A DNA stretch of 64,000 bases from Candidatus Gastranaerophilales bacterium (lineage in GTDB: Bacteria; Cyanobacteriota; Vampirovibrionia; Gastranaerophilales; Gastranaerophilaceae): positions 96,372 through 160,371 of the forward strand of contig CAJULR010000009.1 in assembly GCA_910587375.1 (NCBI GenBank). Reading direction: 5' to 3'. The notes beneath the pieces were generated by a model that was not told the DNA's origin, did no database searches, and was given only the letters and a program-made list of their open reading frames with translations. Made by a program: the position numbers and the translations under genes. Below, piece by piece: positions 1 through 7,648 of the stretch (position 1 is its first letter; each line of letters starts with the position of its first letter).

Positions 1-1452
1 GGGAATAATGGTTATACAGGTGCATATATTTACGGAGGTGGCGGAGGAGGAGGATATGGTGGAAAATCTGGCGATGAGCCAGGAAAAACTGGAGGAGGAA
101 AAATTGGTTTAGAAAAAACAGTGTGGAAAAGTAGCAGTTATTGCGATGGTGGAGATGCAAGTTCTGCAAAAGGTGCTTCTGGTAAACCTGGGCGTCTGCG
201 TCTATATTATACATACCCTGATTTGCAATGTGATTTCCACCTTCCCGCAAACGGCAGCGGGGGCGGCGGCGCAGGCCAGCTTGTCGTGGGCGAAATCGAT
301 GTCCAGCCCGGCGAAACCCTTGAATTTGCAATAGGAAACGGCGGGGCCATCCAAAGTGTCGCAGGCTCCAACGGAAAAGCAGGCGGAAACACAACAATAA
401 GAAGCATTACAAGGGGTGTCACCCTCGTAACCGCGCTTGGCGGAATGCCCGGAGGCTATTCAATGGCTGAAACCACGCCCTCATACGGCGGCAGCGCAAG
501 GACAAACACCGCAGTGGGCAGCGGCCAAAGCCTTTCAGACAACTGGACAGGCGTTTCCTTCGCCACACAATCAGGCGCGGGAACCCAAGGCCAGCTTGCA
601 AAGCCCGAAACCAACGCCAATAGGAGCAATGGCGGCAAAGGCGGCGATTCTCAAAACATGAAAGGGGAAACCGTTGTCGGCGGACAGGGCGGAAACAGCG
701 TTAAAAACGGCGCTTCACCCGATATCAAAAGCTTTGGCGCAGGCGGAGGCGGCGGTGCAGGCAGCCGTGACGAGCACGACACCACCTACGGAATGGGCGC
801 GGCAGGCGCTGCAGGCTATATATACTTTGAATACGGCGGTTCAAACGGCGGCGGCGGAACAATGGGCGAAATGAAAACCCAAATTATTTCAAACCTGAAA
901 ACCGGCACCCAGATTGACATTAACATAGGCGAAGGCGGCGATAACGCCACGGGGGACGGCTCCGGTGGGGCAACAAGCATTGTCTACAACACAGGAACCT
1001 CTAAAACATTGTCTGTAAAAGGCGGCCTGCGCGGCAATGACGGCCTTGTTAAGGATGTCCACGGGGCTGAAAAGCTGCTCCCCTGTGAAGGAAACGGCAA
1101 ATATGCAAACTGCGGTGACCCGCAAAGCAAGGGCGGTGCCGGAGAAGCCTTGCACGGCGGGGTTGGCGGCTATACGGAAAAGCTGTATGAAAATGAAGAC
1201 GGCACCTGGGCCAGCTTTATTAAGGCAAAAGACGGCACAGTCGGCGGCCCAATCCTTGGCGGCTGCGGCGGAAATCTGACCGCACTTATGGGCTCAATCG
1301 TCTGCAACGGCACAACCTCCACACCAAACGGCAAAGACGGCGCTTTTGGCGGCGGCGGAGGCGGCGGAGCCGTGATTGATGAGGTCGGAGGCCTTGGTGG
1401 ACGCGGCGGCAAGGGCATGGTAATCCTTGAGTACAAGGCGGTGGGGATATAG
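1..1452 (+). CDS. Glycine-rich surface-type protein, 5'-truncated by the window edge
   Basis: The reading frame is open from base 1 to the TAG at 1450-1452, so 483 residues of a longer protein are visible; the GTG at 121 is not needed as a start. The sequence is dominated by Gly-rich stretches (GGGGG, GGGGAG, GGKGG) separated by segments such as VVGEIDVQPGETLEFAIG and MKTQIISNLKTGTQIDINIG. These resemble the glycine-rich adhesive domains of tail-tip and surface proteins, in which Gly-rich polyproline-II-like sheets alternate with 'PGxxLxxxVG' strands; that family link is inference. No membrane anchor is seen at the C-terminus. Glycine codons are GGA/GGT before about base 235 and mostly GGC afterwards, an abrupt change in codon use inside one frame. 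A GGGGCC/GGCCCC hairpin and a strong terminator follow. Confidence 0.75.
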   Translation, partial: GNNGYTGAYIYGGGGGGGYGGKSGDEPGKTGGGKIGLEKTVWKSSSYCDGGDASSAKGASGKPGRLRLYYTYPDLQCDFHLPANGSGGGGAGQLVVGEIDVQPGETLEFAIGNGGAIQSVAGSNGKAGGNTTIRSITRGVTLVTALGGMPGGYSMAETTPSYGGSARTNTAVGSGQSLSDNWTGVSFATQSGAGTQGQLAKPETNANRSNGGKGGDSQNMKGETVVGGQGGNSVKNGASPDIKSFGAGGGGGAGSRDEHDTTYGMGAAGAAGYIYFEYGGSNGGGGTMGEMKTQIISNLKTGTQIDINIGEGGDNATGDGSGGATSIVYNTGTSKTLSVKGGLRGNDGLVKDVHGAEKLLPCEGNGKYANCGDPQSKGGAGEALHGGVGGYTEKLYENEDGTWASFIKAKDGTVGGPILGGCGGNLTALMGSIVCNGTTSTPNGKDGAFGGGGGGGAVIDEVGGLGGRGGKGMVILEYKAVGI

Positions 1453-1510
1453 TTTTCGGGGCCTTTTGGCCCCGGGCTTAAAACAGATTCGATAAAACAA
1501 ACAACTTTTT

Positions 1511-1544
1511 GGGGTGCTAAACTGTAACCTGCACCCCTTTTTTT
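1511..1544 (+). terminator. Rho-independent terminator of the glycine-rich gene
   Basis: GGGGTGC (1511-1517) pairs with GCACCCC (1531-1537) around a 13-nt loop and is followed by seven T. A second GC hairpin without a T run (1458-1473) lies just after the stop codon. Confidence 0.85.
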
Positions 1545-1921
1545 ATTATTATTTTACCCCATAGCGAGTCTGTGAAGCCTTCTTGAATATATTTTATGCC
1601 GTTAGCATAAGCAATCTTAGAAGGTTTTAGTGAACATATAAAGCGAGTATGTTTGAGCCGATGTTTCCTTAGCTTGAAACATCGGTGAGTTTGCGAGCAA
1701 TAAAAAGTGAACTTAAAGCTTCTGATTGTGTTGCAGGCCCGGTATAAAATATATTTGAGGAGGCGGAACAATAATTTATATTCTATAATTTGTTATATTT
1801 TTCTGGATTGCTTCGTCGCTGTCGTTTTCCTCGCAATGACGGAACGGGCGTTGAATGGGTGGCCAATGCAGTATTGATAATAGTTTTGGATTTTGGCTTT
1901 TTGTAAAACCAGTGCTCTGAG
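1545..1921. other. Gene-free stretch with a 10-bp hairpin and a dispersed repeat copy
   Basis: No convincing gene is seen. A perfect 10-bp inverted repeat, CCGATGTTTC (1658-1667) and GAAACATCGG (1676-1685), encloses an 8-nt loop without a T run. Bases 1803-1842 are a copy of the dispersed element that begins CTGGATTGC and ends CGCAATGACGG, also present at 63412-63450 (inverted) and 63671-63712. An 84-codon minus-strand frame crosses the region but has no recognisable composition or family. Confidence 0.6.
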
Positions 1922-3292
1922 CTATTTTCCAATGCAAAAACTGTCAAAGATTCGGTTCAAAACCTCGTCAGTCACCACTTCCCCGGAAATCTCCCCAAGT
2001 GATAACAATGCAGATTTTACATCGATGGAAATTAAATCCTGTAATTCTTCAGCCATAGAGGCATTTTTGGCGTTTTCAATATGTGTAAGTGCCTTTTGAA
2101 GCGCTTCTTGGTGCCTTTGGTTGGTTAAAAAGCCTGAATCTTCTATATTTGAGCCCAAAATTGCGTTAAAAATCGCATTTTTTAAATTTTCAATTCCAAA
2201 AAGTGTCGTAGAGCTAATAATAATCGGGTTTTCCGGGTTTTGCCCCGCGTTGTAAACGTTGCTAGGCAAGGTTTTCCCGGTTTTGTCTTGTTTGGTTTCT
2301 ACATATAAGCGGTTTTTCGCCGTGCAAGCAAGCTGAAACACTTCCATATCTTCGGTTTCAAGCCCTTTTTCTCCGTCATAAAGGCACAAAATTATGTCCG
2401 AACTGTCGATTGTGTTTTTCGAATTTTCAACGCCGATACGCTCAACCGTATCCACCTCTTTCCCTTCTCTGATACCGGCTGTGTCGATTAGAGTTGCCGA
2501 AATTCCGTTTATATCAAGGGTTTCAGAGATTGTATCTCTTGTAGTTCCCGCAATATCAGTCACTATGGCCCTGTTTATGTTTAAAAGCGCGTTAAAAAGC
2601 GAACTTTTACCTACATTTGGCTTTCCTGCTATTGCAATTTGTATCCCTTCCCTTAAAACATTGTGGCAGCGGGCGTTTTCAAGGATTTTCTTAATTTTGA
2701 CTTCCGCTTTTTCAAGCACAGAGAGGATTTCAGCGTATTCAACCTCTGCCACATCCTCCGGAAAGTCAAGCGAGGCGGTGATTTTAGCCAAAATTTCTAT
2801 AATGCTTTCTCTTATGTTATCAATCTCTTTTTTTAAGGTGCCTGATAGGTTGTTTGCCGCCAGGGACGCGGATTTTGAGGTTTTGGCATTGATTAAATCA
2901 AGCACAGCTTCTGCCTGGGACAAATCTATTTTGTGGTTCAAAAAGGCTCTTTTGGTGAATTCCCCTCTGTGAGCGAGTCTTGCCCCATTTTTCATCACCA
3001 AATTTAAAATTTCCCTGATAATTACAGGGGAGCCATGGGTTTGAATTTCTACAACATCCTCTCCTGTAAAGCTTTTAGGGTTTTTAAACGGCAAAACTAT
3101 GACTTCATCAAGCTTTTCGCCGGTTTCATCTGCTAAAATCCAGCCATGGTTTATCATTCCGGGCTTTGCAGGTCGGTCAAAAATTTTTGAAATTATTTCG
3201 AAAGATTTTTCCCCCGAAATCCTGATAACCCCTATGCTGCCTGCACTTAAGGGGGTTGCCACGGCACAAATTGTATCAAACAAATTTTCCAT
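1922..3292 (-). CDS. mnmE: tRNA uridine-5-carboxymethylaminomethyl GTPase MnmE
   Basis: 456 residues, normal length for MnmE/TrmE. With MnmG it installs the cmnm5 group on wobble U34 of certain tRNAs in the cytoplasm. The N-terminal formyl-THF-binding domain begins MENLFDTICAVATPLSAG. The internal G domain shows the P-loop GKPNVGKSS (about residue 222), the switch motif DIAGTTRDT and DTAGI, and the protein ends with CIGK, the family's invariant C-terminal catalytic Cys motif. No Shine-Dalgarno precedes the ATG; instead TATTAT (complement of 3299-3304, extended by TGA) lies exactly 6 nt upstream, so the mRNA may be leaderless. It is divergent from yidC. mnmE beside yidC is a common bacterial arrangement. 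No partner gene mnmG is in the window. Confidence 0.97.
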   Translation of the reverse strand: MENLFDTICAVATPLSAGSIGVIRISGEKSFEIISKIFDRPAKPGMINHGWILADETGEKLDEVIVLPFKNPKSFTGEDVVEIQTHGSPVIIREILNLVMKNGARLAHRGEFTKRAFLNHKIDLSQAEAVLDLINAKTSKSASLAANNLSGTLKKEIDNIRESIIEILAKITASLDFPEDVAEVEYAEILSVLEKAEVKIKKILENARCHNVLREGIQIAIAGKPNVGKSSLFNALLNINRAIVTDIAGTTRDTISETLDINGISATLIDTAGIREGKEVDTVERIGVENSKNTIDSSDIILCLYDGEKGLETEDMEVFQLACTAKNRLYVETKQDKTGKTLPSNVYNAGQNPENPIIISSTTLFGIENLKNAIFNAILGSNIEDSGFLTNQRHQEALQKALTHIENAKNASMAEELQDLISIDVKSALLSLGEISGEVVTDEVLNRIFDSFCIGK

Positions 3293-3351
3293 GCTTTTAT
3301 AATATCATGTTTGGTGTAAAATTAATATACATAAGGTTTTTAGGAGAATTT

Positions 3352-4494
3352 ATGGATTTTGTTCAAATAACGATTTTAATATTAAAGGGGCTTGCAAATG
3401 CAGTTGGGAACTGGGGTTTAGCGATTATTGCCCTTACAATTATTGTGCGCCTTGCGATGTGGCCCTCAAGCGTTGCTCAACAGCGCTCTATGAGGGTAAT
3501 GCAGGCACTTCAACCTAAGATGAAAATGATTCAGGACAGATATAAATCTGATCCGCAAACTATGCAGAGAAAAATGGCGGAATTCTACAAGGAGCACCAG
3601 TTTAACCCCATGAGCGGGTGTCTTCCAATGCTTATTCAAATTCCGATTTTTATTCTTTTATATACGGCCTTAATTAGCCCGCAATTCATTGCTGCTGCGG
3701 GAAAAGCCAATTTTCTTTTTATAGACAGGCTTGATGCCACAATTAAAAGCAATGCCGGAGTTTCTTTTGACGGCGAATTTCAAGCAGGCGAGAGAGATAC
3801 CTTCCAGAGCGGAAAAGAGGCTAAGGTATACCTGAAAAACGGCGATATACTTGAAAAAGTGAAGATTAAAAACCCGACAAGGGCTGTGGCTGTTCAAGGA
3901 GAGGTGGTTCCGGGCGAGAGCATTGACCTGAAAATCTCTCTGGATGAGCTTAATCAGAAATATTCGGTTTTAAATAATGTCGAAAAAGCAGAGGTGGACA
4001 TCCTTGATATTAGCACAAGAGAGACCGAAAAGGTGACTTTTGAAAAACGCGGAGATATCCTTGCAGCAAGCGTTCCGACCGTTGCTGTGCAGCCAACAAT
4101 ACACTATGACGTGATTTTTCTGATTTTCCTTTTTGCTGTAACTATGTGGTTTAGCCAAAAAGTTATGATGGCGCAAAATAAAAATCAGCCGCAGGACCCG
4201 ACACAGCAAGCAATTCAAAAATCTATGGGGACAATTATGCCTGTAATGATTTTGGTGACATTTGTCTTTATCCCAATCCCTGCGGGCGTTTTGCTTTATC
4301 TTGTGACTTCAAACGTTTTCCAAATTGTTCAAACTGTTATAATTAACAAAAAACTGGACAAGGAAGATGAAGCAAGAAAGGCTGAAAAGCAGGCTAAAAG
4401 CGGGAAAAAGGACATTGAAACAAAGGCTTCCGAGGATTCAAAAGTAATTGAAGCGGATGTTAAAGATGTTAATAATGAGGATAAAAAAGACTAA
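3352..4494 (+). CDS. yidC: Membrane protein insertase YidC/Oxa1/Alb3, cyanobacterial type
   Basis: 380 residues from ATG 3352, chosen because TAGGAGAA (3341-3348) sits at the right distance; the frame extends upstream to 3256 without a ribosome site. It inserts and folds inner-membrane proteins, alone or with SecYEG. The first TM contains the conserved GNWGLAIIALTIIVRLAMWP, followed by the cytoplasmic hairpin loop (QPKMKMIQDRYKSDP) and MSGCLPMLIQIPIFILLYTA. There is no large N-terminal P1 domain as in Proteobacteria. Instead about 110 residues are inserted before the later TM segments, the layout of cyanobacterial/thylakoid YidC. The C-terminal tail is charged (lysine- and acid-rich). A weak terminator follows. 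Confidence 0.95.
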   Translation: MDFVQITILILKGLANAVGNWGLAIIALTIIVRLAMWPSSVAQQRSMRVMQALQPKMKMIQDRYKSDPQTMQRKMAEFYKEHQFNPMSGCLPMLIQIPIFILLYTALISPQFIAAAGKANFLFIDRLDATIKSNAGVSFDGEFQAGERDTFQSGKEAKVYLKNGDILEKVKIKNPTRAVAVQGEVVPGESIDLKISLDELNQKYSVLNNVEKAEVDILDISTRETEKVTFEKRGDILAASVPTVAVQPTIHYDVIFLIFLFAVTMWFSQKVMMAQNKNQPQDPTQQAIQKSMGTIMPVMILVTFVFIPIPAGVLLYLVTSNVFQIVQTVIINKKLDKEDEARKAEKQAKSGKKDIETKASEDSKVIEADVKDVNNEDKKD

Positions 4495-4546
4495 TTTTAG
4501 GGCTTTTTGCTAAGCTTTTGTCGAGCTTTAAAAACAAAATATTATT

Positions 4547-4586
4547 AAAACACTGTCTTTATTTAATTTAGGGGCGGTGTTTTTTA
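4547..4586 (+). terminator. Probable terminator downstream of yidC
   Basis: AAAACACTG (4547-4555) and CGGTGTTTTT (4575-4584) can pair around a 19-nt AT-rich loop, with the 3' arm running into a T stretch. The loop is long and the stem AT-rich, so this is a moderate call. Confidence 0.5.
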
Positions 4587-4875
4587 TCTTAATATTTCTT
4601 AACATTCCCCCTTCAAAAACGCAATTTTCCCCCTCAAAAATCCTTTAATAATGTACAAGGGAAATTCAAATTTCAAAGGAAGAAAACAAATTACGGAAGA
4701 CTAAAAGCCTGCGGCGGCGGTTTTAAATCGCCAAAGGTACCAAAAAGCTTTAAAGCCAGGTTTTATGTGCTTTAAGCAAAAAAAAGAATTATTTTACTCT
4801 CTCTTAATATCCTCGTGTTTATTAAATGTTTGCTACGGCCTCAGCTCTAGCAAACTTTTTCTTTATAAAGGGGTT
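4587..4875. other. Gene-free stretch upstream of the first small-membrane cassette
   Basis: About 290 bases without a supported gene. A GC-rich block near 4708-4735 contains a short stem (GGCGGTTT / AAATCGCC, one G-U pair) and the flanks are AT-rich. A long upstream extension of the 4912 frame (from 4765) has neither a ribosome site nor a start that explains the promoter at 4876-4905. I compared it by eye with common riboswitch cores and found no match. Confidence 0.4.
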
Positions 4876-4911
4876 TTGCCCAAGTTCTTTAACAGGTGGT
4901 ATAATTTATCT
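4876..4911 (+). promoter_or_regulatory. Extended -10 promoter giving a leaderless start
   Basis: TTGCCC (4876-4881), 18-nt spacer, extended -10 TGG-TATAAT (4897-4905), then exactly 6 nt to the ATG at 4912. The string TGGTATAATTT-A-T-C-TATG is nearly identical to the one at 45973-45990 in front of the paralogous cassette. No Shine-Dalgarno sequence is present. Confidence 0.75.
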
Positions 4912-5136
4912 ATGATTGAATTTTATAAAGAGAAATTAACTTTTTACAGGCTGTTGTTGACGCTTGTTGCGACTGCAAATTCCGGTTGTATTGCTTGGGT
5001 GTTTGCGCAATATCCGAATTGCGGCATATTAAAGACGGCAATCAGTATAATGGCCATAATTGGGCTTGGTATTTTAGGGTTTAAACTCATATTGAGTATA
5101 AGATTTTGCATTAACAAAATAAAGGAGTTAAAATGA
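4912..5136 (+). CDS. Small two-TM membrane protein, first gene of small-membrane cassette A
   Basis: 74 residues from ATG 4912. A short basic N-terminus (MIEFYKEKLTFYR) leads into two hydrophobic segments (about residues 14-35 and 42-62) and a Lys-rich tail (NKIKELK). It aligns without gaps to the protein at 45988 over R-x-LL-x4-T-x2-SG-x-I-x3-F, so the two are paralogues. The start is set by the promoter: TATAAT ends 6 nt before the ATG, so the message is probably leaderless. The stop overlaps the next gene as ATGA. I recognise no named family. It sits between convergent yidC and sigma-factor genes. Possibilities include a membrane toxin, a regulator of a membrane protein, or a holin-like pair; none is shown by the sequence. 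Confidence 0.72.
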   Translation: MIEFYKEKLTFYRLLLTLVATANSGCIAWVFAQYPNCGILKTAISIMAIIGLGILGFKLILSIRFCINKIKELK

Positions 5137-5252
5137 TTATTGAAAATTTGGGGGCTATAGCCGGTGGTTTAGGTGCCTTTATGATGATTGGTATTTTATT
5201 CTATGGCGTTTGCACTATTTCCGCTGACGAGAAAGAATTAAAAACAAAATAA
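5133..5252 (+). CDS. 39-residue single-TM protein, second gene of small-membrane cassette A
   Basis: 39 residues from ATG 5133, overlapping the previous stop by ATGA, with a strong AAAGGAG (5121-5127) upstream. One hydrophobic segment (about residues 6-30, including GGLGAFMMIGILFYGV) is followed by a charged tail DEKELKTK, so the predicted topology is N-out, C-in. The matching position in cassette B (46227-46349) has a 40-residue protein of the same plan. Translational coupling to the two-TM partner suggests that the two are made in a fixed ratio and may form one complex. Function unknown. Confidence 0.68.
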   Translation: MIIENLGAIAGGLGAFMMIGILFYGVCTISADEKELKTK

Positions 5253-5265
5253 TCTTTTTGGTTTT

Positions 5266-5298
5266 AATACCAAACAAAGGGTGGGTATTTTGTTTTTA
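5266..5298 (+). terminator. Terminator of small-membrane cassette A
   Basis: AATACC (5266-5271) pairs with GGTATT (5284-5289), followed by TTGTTTTT. An alternative hairpin TTTGGT/ACCAAA (5257-5262 with 5269-5274) overlaps its 5' arm, so the two are mutually exclusive. Confidence 0.5.
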
Positions 5299-5319
5299 AA
5301 ATTTTATCTTGCCAGTTTT

Positions 5320-6144
5320 TTACACTATTGCCTTGGCCAGGCGTTCAGACCTTCCTGTGCTTAAAATGTTTCTAAGCTTCATAATTGCCTGTGCGTGAAG
5401 CTGGCAAACCCTTGATTCTGAAACGTTTATGGCTTCCCCAATTTCTTTTAAGGTCATATTTTCGTGGTAATAAAATACCAAGAGCATTCTTTCGCGCTCA
5501 GGAAGCTTTTTTAGGGCAAATTCCAACTCTCTTTTTGCGTCCTTTTTCTCAATCGCATCTTCCGGCCTTTCGGATTTTTTATCCTCGATTGTATCAATGA
5601 TTTCAACGCTTTCATCGCCCTGGCCTTTTTTGTCATAAAGTGAATCTACGCCTGTGTCCTGTGCTAAAATTTCTTCAACTTTTTCTTTATCCAACCCGAC
5701 AGCCTCTGCAATTTCAGATGTGGTCGGCATTCTGTCCAGCTTTTGTTTCAGGATTTCTGTTGCCTGTTTAATTTCTTTGATTTTTTTTCTAACAGTTCTT
5801 GGAAGCCAGTCACTTGACCTTATTCTGTCTATAATGCAGCCTCTTATTCTCATAAGGGCATAGGTTTCAAACTTGGCACCTTTTTGGGGCGAAAATTTTT
5901 CAACCGCGTCAATTAGCCCTTCAACCCCATAGCTTGTAATGTCTTCGTATGTAAAGGTTGGAGGCAGGTTCACCTTAATTCTTCCTATAACATAACGCGT
6001 AAGGTAGATATATTGAACGATAAGCTTGTCGCGAACGGTTTTGTTGCTTTTGTCTTCAAGGTAGGTTTTCCAAAGTTCCGACAACTCCTCGTCAGATAAT
6101 CTCACGATTTTTTTAAAAGAGTTAATCTCAAAATTTTCACTCAT
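5320..6144 (-). CDS. RNA polymerase sigma factor, FliA/WhiG (sigma-28) family
   Basis: 274 residues. Region 2 has the DNA-melting/-10 motif FETYALMRIRGCIIDRIRSSDW, preceded by YEDITSYGVEGLIDAVEKF; region 3 is the PRTVRKKIKEI...DRMPTTSEIAEAVG stretch; region 4.2 carries the HTH NMTLKEIGEAINVSESRVCQLH. This is the FliA/WhiG pattern rather than RpoD. Such factors direct flagellar or developmental genes. No flagellar gene and no FlgM anti-sigma factor lies in the window, so its regulon cannot be named. A 120-bp tail after region 2 is acidic (EIIDTIEDKKSERPED). Upstream ribosome site is weak (TTGGAAAA). The 270 bases upstream are AT-rich and gene-free. Confidence 0.92.
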   Translation of the reverse strand: MSENFEINSFKKIVRLSDEELSELWKTYLEDKSNKTVRDKLIVQYIYLTRYVIGRIKVNLPPTFTYEDITSYGVEGLIDAVEKFSPQKGAKFETYALMRIRGCIIDRIRSSDWLPRTVRKKIKEIKQATEILKQKLDRMPTTSEIAEAVGLDKEKVEEILAQDTGVDSLYDKKGQGDESVEIIDTIEDKKSERPEDAIEKKDAKRELEFALKKLPERERMLLVFYYHENMTLKEIGEAINVSESRVCQLHAQAIMKLRNILSTGRSERLAKAIV

Positions 6145-6412
6145 CTTAATTTTCCAAGTCTTTATTTACACAAAAATTTCACACTTTTCGCCCCGGTTGT
6201 CGGGCGCTAATCATTACTGGTGATGACTTTTTCACAATTTTTATGTGATAGCAATTTACATATTTATTGTCTAAAAAATCTGCTTTTTTAACATCATTTA
6301 ATTAGATGAAAGTGTAAAGAAATGTTACACAAAATGGAGGAAATTTAACACTTTAAACTAAAGTAGAAAAATTGCAATATATAAAACCGTTTGAAGTGTT
6401 TGTTTGATGGTG

Positions 6413-7354
6413 TTATATTTCGTATTCTTCCAAGGGTTCAAGCCCATGGTTTTTAAAAACTTGTTGAAGTGCGGCTAACGGTTTTATGCCAGGCTGGTTT
6501 GCAAGTTCGATAAATTCTTTTTTTATAAGGGCACATTCTTTGTGATATTGGCTTATGCTTGTGTAATCCTTGCTGTCTGTAACGCGCTCCCAAATGGCAT
6601 TATACATATGTGCTGAAAAATCTATTTCTGTAATATTCACCTTGTTTTCAGCTTTTATCAATTCTTCATAAAAATGTCTTTCGGGACCTCTTTTGGGTAC
6701 GCCTGTATCTATAACAAAAAATTCTTTTTTACCGTCTTGTATGCGCCAGCCAAAGTTACTTTGTTTAATTGAACCGTCTTCAAGTATGCTGTCTGATAGT
6801 TCTGTGCAGCCTTCTTTTCTGGCCTTTGCTTGCAATAGTTCAAATTCTTTTTTGTCTATTTCGCCAATATTGACCTTATCTTGCATAAGGAAATAGAATT
6901 TACTTTGTTTTTTATTGTTTAGAATGATTGTTCCTCTTGATAGCGAAGGCAAAGTTACGCCTTTTATATCATATTGATAAGGCAAGGGCGAAAGTTTAAG
7001 TATTTTACCGTTTTCCAGTTCAAATACGACCGATTCTCCGCCAATTCCTGCAATGTCTTTAACGGCAAAACCACTCTGTTCTATGGCGGAAATATAGTCT
7101 TTTGCGCAATAAGAGGTCGCCGTGGTGTTTTGCATATCTTCTTGGCGAAAACATTTTTTAAGCTTGTGCTCTATTTCTTTAAGGGTATTTTGTTTTTTGG
7201 CGCCAAAAGTTAGTGTTTTCAAGGCTTTACAGGTTGCGCTTGAAGGCTGATGTAAGAAAACACTGCTGTTTGCAGGTTTTGCTTGTGCCGTTTGTTTGGG
7301 CAGGCAGGCAAGCATTTTGGTATTAAAAGTTGGGGAATTTTGTATATTTATCAT
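6413..7354 (-). CDS. Kinase-like protein with an FG-type N-terminal segment
   Basis: 313 residues. After a low-complexity N-terminus with the element TLTFGAKK there is a kinase-fold-like pattern: IAGIGGESVVFELENGKILKLSP (glycine-rich loop plus Lys), and later SNFGWRIQDGKKEFFVIDTG, matching the catalytic-loop Asn and metal-binding Asp (VID) of atypical or aminoglycoside-type kinases. The usual HRD motif is not obvious (the equivalent stretch is LEDGSIKQSN). I infer a divergent protein/small-molecule kinase or pseudokinase. The FG element recurs in the protein at 58949-59311 (SPVSFGKL). No signal peptide or TM. It stands alone between the sigma factor and rqcP, with no clear Shine-Dalgarno. Confidence 0.7.
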   Translation of the reverse strand: MINIQNSPTFNTKMLACLPKQTAQAKPANSSVFLHQPSSATCKALKTLTFGAKKQNTLKEIEHKLKKCFRQEDMQNTTATSYCAKDYISAIEQSGFAVKDIAGIGGESVVFELENGKILKLSPLPYQYDIKGVTLPSLSRGTIILNNKKQSKFYFLMQDKVNIGEIDKKEFELLQAKARKEGCTELSDSILEDGSIKQSNFGWRIQDGKKEFFVIDTGVPKRGPERHFYEELIKAENKVNITEIDFSAHMYNAIWERVTDSKDYTSISQYHKECALIKKEFIELANQPGIKPLAALQQVFKNHGLEPLEEYEI

Positions 7355-7399
7355 TATGATTTTAACAAAACGGCGAGGATTAAAAAATTGCGTTATGTT

Positions 7400-7648
7400 T
7401 TATTCTTCAATGATTTCATAGAGGGTGGGGGCGTCGTTGATTGAAACGTTTCCTGTTGGAATTTTTAATATGCGGGCTTTTAGGGTGCGGGTTTTGTATT
7501 CAATCATAATAACATCGCCCTCTTTTAGCTGTTTTGCAGGCTTTGCGGGGTTAGAATTTACAAAAACGCGCGCCATATCACACACTTCGTTTGCAACGCT
7601 TCTTCTTTTAATTATTCTTGAAACCTTTAAAAATTTATCAAGCCTCAT
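7400..7648 (-). CDS. rqcP: S4-domain RNA-binding protein RqcP (YabO/Hsp15-like)
   Basis: 82 residues, almost entirely an S4 domain: MRLDKFLKVSRIIKRRSVAN followed by a VNSNPAKPAKQLKEGDVI loop. This is the length and sequence pattern of RqcP/YabO, which binds stalled 50S subunits with RqcH and promotes alanine tailing in ribosome quality control. The alternative, Hsp15, is longer and has a basic C-terminal extension not seen here. Its ATG overlaps the stop of the PfkB gene as a 4-nt ATGA, so the two are translationally coupled. Confidence 0.85.
   Translation of the reverse strand: MRLDKFLKVSRIIKRRSVANEVCDMARVFVNSNPAKPAKQLKEGDVIMIEYKTRTLKARILKIPTGNVSINDAPTLYEIIEE

Noticed and set aside
1517..1771. 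84-codon minus-strand frame in the intergenic region
   Set aside because: No family, no ribosome site, overlaps a terminator and a hairpin; not supported as a gene.
2394..2972. 192-codon plus-strand open frame
   Set aside because: Lies wholly antisense to mnmE, whose motifs are complete; Ser/Ile-rich composition of a mirror frame.
4594..4900. Riboswitch-like GC-rich block before small-membrane cassette A
   Set aside because: Compared with cobalamin, TPP, c-di-GMP, glycine and SAM cores by eye; no match, and the promoter for the cassette lies downstream of it.
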